Origin: PALSA-1004 sp046715035
Lineage (GTDB): Bacteria; Pseudomonadota; Gammaproteobacteria; Burkholderiales; SG8-41
DNA length: 16,978 bases
Direction: 5' to 3'
NCBI GenBank assembly: GCA_046715035.1
Contig: JBKJZR010000266.1
Span: 1 to 16,978 of the forward strand
Shown: positions 14,145 to 16,978 of the stretch, piece by piece
Layout: every line of letters starts with the position of its first letter
Numbering within the stretch: position 1 is the first letter of the stretch
The notes under the pieces: model-generated
The model's input: the letters and a program-made list of their open reading frames with translations, nothing else
The model's database searches: none
Told to the model about the DNA's origin: nothing
Translations under genes and position numbers: made by a program

Positions 14145-14199
14145 GGACAAAACCGAACAGCAAAGCTATTCGGCGCTCCGGTTGAACAGCTTGTCAGGC
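14145..14199 (-). repeat. Possible degenerate attC (integron recombination) site
   Basis: Reading leftward, the 5' half is GCCTGAC followed by AAGCTGTTCAACCGG. This resembles the start of many attC sites (RYYYAAC, short spacer, GTTCAAxxCG), with one core base changed (A to G). The segment folds as a quasi-palindrome: GACAA/TTGTC, AACCG/CGGTT and AGC/GCT arms. The 3' half lacks a clear GTTRRRY box, so if it is an attC it is decayed. Its position, about 50 bases after the TAA of the cassette gene at 14250, is where an attC would be expected. Confidence 0.35.
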
Positions 14200-14249
14200 T
14201 CATGCATTGATCGACGCAAGCCAATCCTTCCCTTTGCCTCGCCTCGACC

Positions 14250-14708
14250 TTAGGGCGCAATCTTGCCGCACTCCTGCGGAACGACAAGCTTCTTACTCTT
14301 GGCTGCCCGCTTGAGCGCGATGTAGCGGTCCCATTTGCCGGTATCGGAATGAAGTTTATACCAGACGAGACGGTCACCCGAGAGCACAAGCCTGTCTTCA
14401 GGTTTGGAGTAAGCAGGGCATTCAGGACCAGCCGTGCTGCCGGTGGTTCCCCCTTCATGGCATACGGTGAATACGGCATCGTGGCCTGTGACCCGGCCCT
14501 TCAGTCACCCGGCCCACATGCGACTCTGGCTGTCCATCCATGTTCCGTAAACTCGATCGCCCCGCTGGCGTAACACGAATTCGGCGGTGCTCAGTCCGCC
14601 CTCGAAGGCGCGGCGCTGGAACCATGTGCCGGAGAAGTCCTGCGCCAATGCGGCGCCTGAGAGAAAAGTAAGCGGGAAAAGGACGAGGAGTTGGCGAAAC
14701 TGGAGCAT
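14250..14708 (-). pseudogene. Secreted hypothetical protein gene interrupted by one in-frame TGA
   Basis: The ATG at 14708 opens a signal peptide (MLQFRQLLVLFPLTFLSGAALAQ) and a beta-rich domain (DFSGTWFQRRAFEGG... GDRVYGTWMDSQSRMWAG). A TGA follows at 14505-14507 (codon 68). In the same frame, without any indel, the protein-like sequence resumes: LKGRVTGHDAVFTVCHEGG, then PECPAYSKPEDRLVLSGDRL, a VWYKLHSDTGKWDRYIALKR block, and VPQECGKIAP with a TAA at 14250-14252. The intact product would have 152 residues. A CGA-to-TGA change is the simplest origin. Translation either stops at 67 residues or reads through; the stop is followed by C, a leaky context in bacteria. The ATG lies 7 bases after an attC, as in a gene cassette. 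No family was recognised. Confidence 0.75.
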
Positions 14709-14715
14709 TCTTGCG

Positions 14716-14773
14716 GCCCAACGTTTCGGTTAAGCGGCGCGCTTTTGCGGTCGTCTTGAACCGTGGGTTAGAC
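14716..14773 (-). repeat. attC: attC recombination site (58 bp) ending the brnTA gene cassette
   Basis: Read on the minus strand, the four boxes are in order: R'' GTCTAAC (14767-14773), L'' CGGTTCAAG, a central segment containing CGC-AAAA-GCG, L' CTTAACCG (14727-14734) and R' GTTGGGC (14716-14722), fitting RYYYAAC...GTTRRRY. L'' pairs perfectly with L' except for one unpaired C, which is an unpaired G on the bottom (plus) strand. This is the extrahelical base known to set attC polarity for IntI-type integrases. Similarity to the aadA-type attC (GTCTAAC...GTTCAAG...CTTAAC) is obvious by eye. The brnA stop codon lies inside L', as often seen for cassette genes, and the next gene starts 7 bases beyond R'. 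Confidence 0.8.
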
Positions 14774-15023
14774 CTTTTGCTACTATCTTGCGCAACTCAT
14801 CGTTGATTCGCGTTTGGTAGCCGCGGCCCTGAGACTTGAAAAAAGCGATCACGTCGGCGTCGAGACGAACCGTTGTTAGCACCTTCGTCGGCGACTTTTG
14901 GGGGCCGCGGCCACGCTTGAGGACGGGGGAACCCAGCATTTCGTCGGACCATGGAGGGTTGTCCGGGTCGACGCGTTTATTTAAAGTAGTCTTGGGCAAC
15001 GTTAAAGTAATAGCGCGCTTCAT
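14730..15023 (-). CDS. brnA: BrnA family antitoxin
   Basis: Ribbon-helix-helix antitoxin that binds and neutralises BrnT and, in studied systems, represses its own operon. The N-terminal half contains the family-typical RVDPDNPPWSDEMLGSP. The C-terminal half holds the RHH strand and helices, KVLTTVRLDADVIAFFKSQGRGYQTRINDELRKIV. The start at 15023 is supported by AAGGCGGA just upstream. It overlaps the end of brnT by 47 bases, longer than a simple coupling overlap. The last 14 residues (LTHGSRRPQKRAA and the preceding G boundary) are encoded by the attC site itself, and the TAA falls in the L' box, so the basic tail is probably an accident of cassette structure. Confidence 0.85.
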   Translation of the reverse strand: MKRAITLTLPKTTLNKRVDPDNPPWSDEMLGSPVLKRGRGPQKSPTKVLTTVRLDADVIAFFKSQGRGYQTRINDELRKIVAKGLTHGSRRPQKRAA

Positions 15024-15258
15024 GTTTTTCCGCCTTGCGTAAAGAGATGATGTGTGGACCCGTGCGACGTTCGGTATGCACCATCACGACCGCGTCACCC
15101 TCCAATATCCCAAAGGTGACCAAGCGCTTTTCGCCATAAGCGTGGCGAATGTCTTCGCGCGTGATCGTGACGTTGTCCCAAATAGACTCGCACCCGACGA
15201 AATCAAGGCCGTGATCTTTGATGTTTCTGCGGCGCTTCGCTTCGTCCCAGGTAGCCAC
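14977..15258 (-). CDS. brnT: BrnT family toxin (RelE-like ribonuclease fold)
   Basis: Toxin of the type II BrnTA system; characterised BrnT proteins are RelE-fold ribonucleases that stop translation. The 93-residue product has the family opening TWDEAKRRRNIKDHGLDF, the middle DVxFGILEGDAVVMVHTERR-type strands (VTFGILEGDAVVMVHTERR) and the closing ISLRKAEKHEARYYF, all standard for BrnT. The start is GTG at 15258; no ATG is available before the conserved WDE motif. No Shine-Dalgarno is evident, and the candidate -10 TACAAT lies only 6 bases upstream, so the mRNA may be nearly leaderless. Order toxin-then-antitoxin is normal for this family. Confidence 0.87.
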   Translation of the reverse strand: MATWDEAKRRRNIKDHGLDFVGCESIWDNVTITREDIRHAYGEKRLVTFGILEGDAVVMVHTERRTGPHIISLRKAEKHEARYYFNVAQDYFK

Positions 15259-15264
15259 GAGTAA

Positions 15265-15293
15265 ATTGTAATAACAAAATATACGCTACGCAA
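15265..15293 (-). promoter_or_regulatory. Candidate brnTA promoter with overlapping palindrome
   Basis: Reading leftward, TTGCGT (15288-15293) and TACAAT (15265-15270) are separated by exactly 17 bases. An inverted repeat TTGT-TATT-ACAA (15266-15277) overlaps the -10 and would be a reasonable operator for the RHH antitoxin BrnA. It lies inside the cassette, so the toxin-antitoxin pair need not depend on an integron Pc promoter. Confidence 0.5.
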
Positions 15294-15311
15294 GGGACAA
15301 TAATTCGAAAG

Positions 15312-15350
15312 GCCTAACGGCGGGCATAACCGGACGACGACAGCGGGCGA
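15312..15350 (-). repeat. attC: 3' half of a second attC, truncated at the IS256-family element
   Basis: Reading leftward, the sequence ends in GCCCGCCGTTAGGC, with the canonical R' core GTTAGGC at 15312-15318 preceded by CCGGTTATG. The matching R'' (RYYYAAC) and L'' boxes should lie further right, but the left inverted repeat of the IS begins at 15351. The missing half is not found beyond the right IS end either. The IS, or a deletion next to it, has apparently removed the upstream half and any earlier cassettes or integrase. Confidence 0.55.
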
Positions 15351-15390
15351 GGTGAAGTCCTAGACTTGCTGGAAATTTGAAGTGGGATGC
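15351..15390 (+). repeat. Left terminal inverted repeat of the IS
   Basis: Shares GGTxAAGTCC, TTGCTGGAAATT and GGGATGC, in order, with the complement of 16831-16872. It borders the truncated attC. Confidence 0.75.
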
Positions 15391-15449
15391 ATCCTTCGGT
15401 TTGAACGTTTTGACGGGCGTTCGAATCGACAACCAAGAGGAGCATCCCG

Positions 15450-16730
15450 ATGGCAAGAGTACCGATGTCCGAGAGGACGCGCAACGAATTGAAGGAGATG
15501 TTTGCTGGCAAGCGCGGCGCCGATCGCAGCGGCCTTGTGCGCCAGGCCGCACGGCTGATTGTGGAGGAAGCGCTGGAGGCTGAAGCGGGGGCTGAGCTGG
15601 GACGCGGCTATTACGAGCACGGGGCTGGCGCGCGCGGTTACCGCAATGGTTATCGGAGCGGCAAGATGAAGACGGCCGAAGGTGTGATCGAGTTCGCGGT
15701 GCCGCAGGTAAGCGACACGGCGGAGCCGTTTCGCAGCCAGATCCGGCAGGTGATCCGCGGTCGCACTGAGGAGCTCGAGCGGCTGGCGGTGGAGATGTAT
15801 GCGCGCGGGCTTTCGGTGCGCGACATTGAAGCGGCCTTTACCGATGAGACCGGGCGCTGCGTGTTGACGAAGAGTGCGGCCTCCGAGCTCAGCGAACGGC
15901 TGTGGGCGGACTACCAGGGGTTTGCCGGACGCGATCTGAGCGAATTCAAGGTGTCGTATCTATTCGTTGACGGCATTGCCGAGCGGCTGCATCTGGGTCA
16001 GCCAAGGGAGGCGGTGCTCGCGGCTTGGGGCATCGTCGAGAGCGGCACGAAGGTGCTGCTGGGCTTGTCACCTGGAACCAAGGAGGACACTGGGAGCTGT
16101 CGCGATTTCCTGCGCGAGCTGAAGGCGCGGAACCTCAATGATCCGGTGCTCGTTTCAACCGACGGGGCGCCGGGCCTGATCCGGGCGGTAGAGGAGGTGT
16201 TCCCGAAGAGCCTTCGCCAGCGGTGTCTGGCGCACAAGATGCGAAATCTCGAAGCGAAGGTGCCGTTGGAAATGTGGCGAGAGCTCAAAGGCGCGGCCTA
16301 TGCCGCCTACCATGCCGGCAGTCCGAAGCTCGCGGCGATGGCGAAGGAGGACTTCGTCACGCAATACGAGCGGGAGTATCCGAGCGCCACCAAGTGCTTC
16401 CTGGACGATTTCGAGGCGTGTGTAGCGCACCTGCAGCTTCCGATTGCGCACAGACGCGTCACGCGCACGACCAATTTGCTCGAACGGCTATTTCTCGAAG
16501 AGCGCCGGCGTACCAAGATCATTCCGCACGCATTCGGTGAGCGCGCAGTGCTAAAGCTCATGTACGCATCGCTCATCCGTGCGAGCGACACCTGGCGGCG
16601 CGTCGTGATCTCGGAATTCGAATTGAGGCAGCTCGAGCAATTACGCGAACACTTGAACCGCCGCCATGCCGAGCGCACGGCGCCGGTGGTAAAGAAAGTA
16701 AGCCGCGCCACCTTGGACAAGAAAGCGTGA
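15450..16730 (+). CDS. IS256-family (Mutator-type) transposase
   Basis: Complete 426-residue DDE transposase. The catalytic triad is visible: D174 in YLFVDGIAERL, D238 in VSTDGAPGL and E345 in TNLLERLF. The C-x2-H motif of the family appears as CLAHKMRNL (C259, H262). The N-terminal DNA-binding region includes YYEHGAGARGYRNGYRSGK, typical of IS256 transposases. The start at 15450 has AGAGGAG 8 bases upstream. No frameshift or stop interrupts the gene. It is transcribed toward the right IS end and away from the cassette array. Confidence 0.95.
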   Translation: MARVPMSERTRNELKEMFAGKRGADRSGLVRQAARLIVEEALEAEAGAELGRGYYEHGAGARGYRNGYRSGKMKTAEGVIEFAVPQVSDTAEPFRSQIRQVIRGRTEELERLAVEMYARGLSVRDIEAAFTDETGRCVLTKSAASELSERLWADYQGFAGRDLSEFKVSYLFVDGIAERLHLGQPREAVLAAWGIVESGTKVLLGLSPGTKEDTGSCRDFLRELKARNLNDPVLVSTDGAPGLIRAVEEVFPKSLRQRCLAHKMRNLEAKVPLEMWRELKGAAYAAYHAGSPKLAAMAKEDFVTQYEREYPSATKCFLDDFEACVAHLQLPIAHRRVTRTTNLLERLFLEERRRTKIIPHAFGERAVLKLMYASLIRASDTWRRVVISEFELRQLEQLREHLNRRHAERTAPVVKKVSRATLDKKA

Positions 16731-16817
16731 GACGCGCCGAGTGCGGTCGTGGTTTAAACGCATCCTCGCGAAAAGGAGACGACCTGAGTCCACGCGGCGA
16801 GTCGAGTATTCGCCCGA

Positions 16818-16835
16818 ATGCGTTTTACAACGCAT
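16818..16835 (+). terminator. Hairpin near the right IS end
   Basis: ATGCGTT-TTAC-AACGCAT is a perfect 7-bp stem with a 4-base loop, 87 bases after the transposase stop and just inside the right inverted repeat. There is no T-run after it, so it may be a weak terminator or a structural element that limits read-through or marks the IS end. Confidence 0.35.
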
Positions 16836-16872
16836 CCCGCTCACGAATTTCCAGCAATCTGTGGACTTGACC
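16831..16872 (-). repeat. Right terminal inverted repeat of the IS
   Basis: The complement aligns with 15351-15390 with one single-base gap. It ends GTGGACTTGACC at 16872. Confidence 0.75.
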
Positions 16873-16925
16873 GATGGTTTCGTTTTCGTAAAGCATTGCT
16901 GAGGCCCTCTTTCTTTGTCCTCATC

Positions 16926-16978
16926 ATGAAGTTCCTTCGCATGTCCGCTTTCCTTGGACTTGCGGCACCTCTAGGCTC
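16926..16978 (+). CDS. Possible start of a secreted protein, cut by the window end
   Basis: An ATG at 16926 opens MKFLRMSAFLGLAAPLG, which has the charge and hydrophobicity of a signal peptide, and the frame is open to the window edge. There is no Shine-Dalgarno upstream, and only 17 full codons are visible. It could equally be chance. The bases between the IS end (16873) and this ATG hold nothing I can identify. Confidence 0.2.
   Translation, partial: MKFLRMSAFLGLAAPLG

Larger units (their letters stand above)
14722..15317 (-). mobile_element. Integron gene cassette carrying brnT-brnA (596 bp)
   Basis: Bounded by the G^TT crossover points of two attC cores, GTTAGGC at 15312-15318 and GTTGGGC at 14716-14722. 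It contains the toxin gene with its own promoter, the antitoxin gene, and the 58-bp attC at its downstream end. Size and gene-attC orientation match integron cassettes. Toxin-antitoxin cassettes are common in sedentary integrons, where they are thought to stabilise the array. No integrase gene lies in the window. Confidence 0.7.
15351..16872 (+). mobile_element. IS256-family insertion sequence (about 1522 bp)
   Basis: Imperfect terminal inverted repeats of about 41 bases enclose one transposase gene. The left end begins GGTGAAGTCC and contains TTGCTGGAAATT and GGGATGC; the complement of the right end begins GGTCAAGTCC with the same TTGCTGGAAATT and GGGATGC blocks. Some three quarters of the aligned positions agree. 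Length is normal for IS256. I see no convincing 8-9 base target duplication, which suggests a deletion at one side or a slightly different true boundary. The transposase frame is intact, so the element may be active. Confidence 0.8.

Noticed and set aside
14057..14479. 140-codon minus-strand frame between the small protein and the interrupted gene
   Set aside because: It covers the interrupted cassette gene in another frame; the protein-like sequence is clearly in the frame of the 14708 start.
14505..14507. TGA as a selenocysteine codon
   Set aside because: The context is not a redox motif, no selenoprotein family was recognised and no SECIS-like hairpin was identified by eye; nonsense mutation is simpler.
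14250..14708. Frameshift as the cause of the interruption
   Set aside because: Counting codons shows that both halves share the same frame (459 bases, divisible by 3), so the lesion is a single stop codon.
15342..16881. Target-site duplication of the IS
   Set aside because: The 8-10 bases outside the two ends (ending GCGGGCGA on the left, beginning GATGGTTT on the right) do not match.

Overview
The window looks like chromosomal DNA from a GC-rich (roughly 60-65% by eye) betaproteobacterium, probably Burkholderiales-like. The grounds are family content and gene style: a periplasmic sulfur-oxidation pair (SoxC/SoxD), a solitary Bug-type tripartite tricarboxylate transporter receptor, a YjiN-like DUF445 protein and high-GC codon use. 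I cannot name a species from the sequence alone.

Layout. (1) 1-1502: the 3' part of soxC (molybdoenzyme) followed by a short single-heme soxD, the sulfane/sulfite dehydrogenase of the Sox pathway. (2) 1503-5993, plus strand: a 497-base gap, a receiver-only response regulator, a DUF445 membrane protein, a Bug-family solute receptor and an MltB-type lytic transglycosylase. (3) 5996-10023: an iron(III) ABC importer with unusual geometry. The ATPase (minus) and the fused double permease (plus) diverge from one promoter region, and the binding protein (minus) converges on the permease. Candidate Fur boxes lie in both divergent promoter regions, with a tandem pair between fbpA and a patatin-like lipoprotein that starts at 10147. 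(4) 11045-13474, minus strand: an NlpC/P60 peptidase, then a tight DHCW-cupin / YfcE-like phosphodiesterase / PLDc_N small membrane protein operon ending in a hairpin terminator, then a ceramidase-like (CREST) membrane protein.

(5) 13556-16872 is an accessory region. It starts with a 3'-terminal scrap of a 3-methyladenine DNA glycosylase gene and a small 103-residue protein. Reading along the minus strand from the right, there is then what I interpret as a short integron-cassette array without an integrase in view (a CALIN-type array): a half attC cut off at an IS256-family element, a 596-bp cassette carrying a brnT-brnA toxin-antitoxin pair, a well-formed 58-bp attC with the expected unpaired G on the bottom strand, and a second cassette whose secreted-protein gene is interrupted by a single in-frame TGA. 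A possible degenerate attC follows. The IS256-family element (15351-16872) borders the array and has probably cut off its upstream part. The last 106 bases hold at most the first codons of another gene.

The most interesting items are the cassette array with its toxin-antitoxin pair, the nonsense-interrupted cassette gene, and the divergent Fur-boxed iron-import/patatin arrangement. No tRNA, rRNA or CRISPR array was seen.
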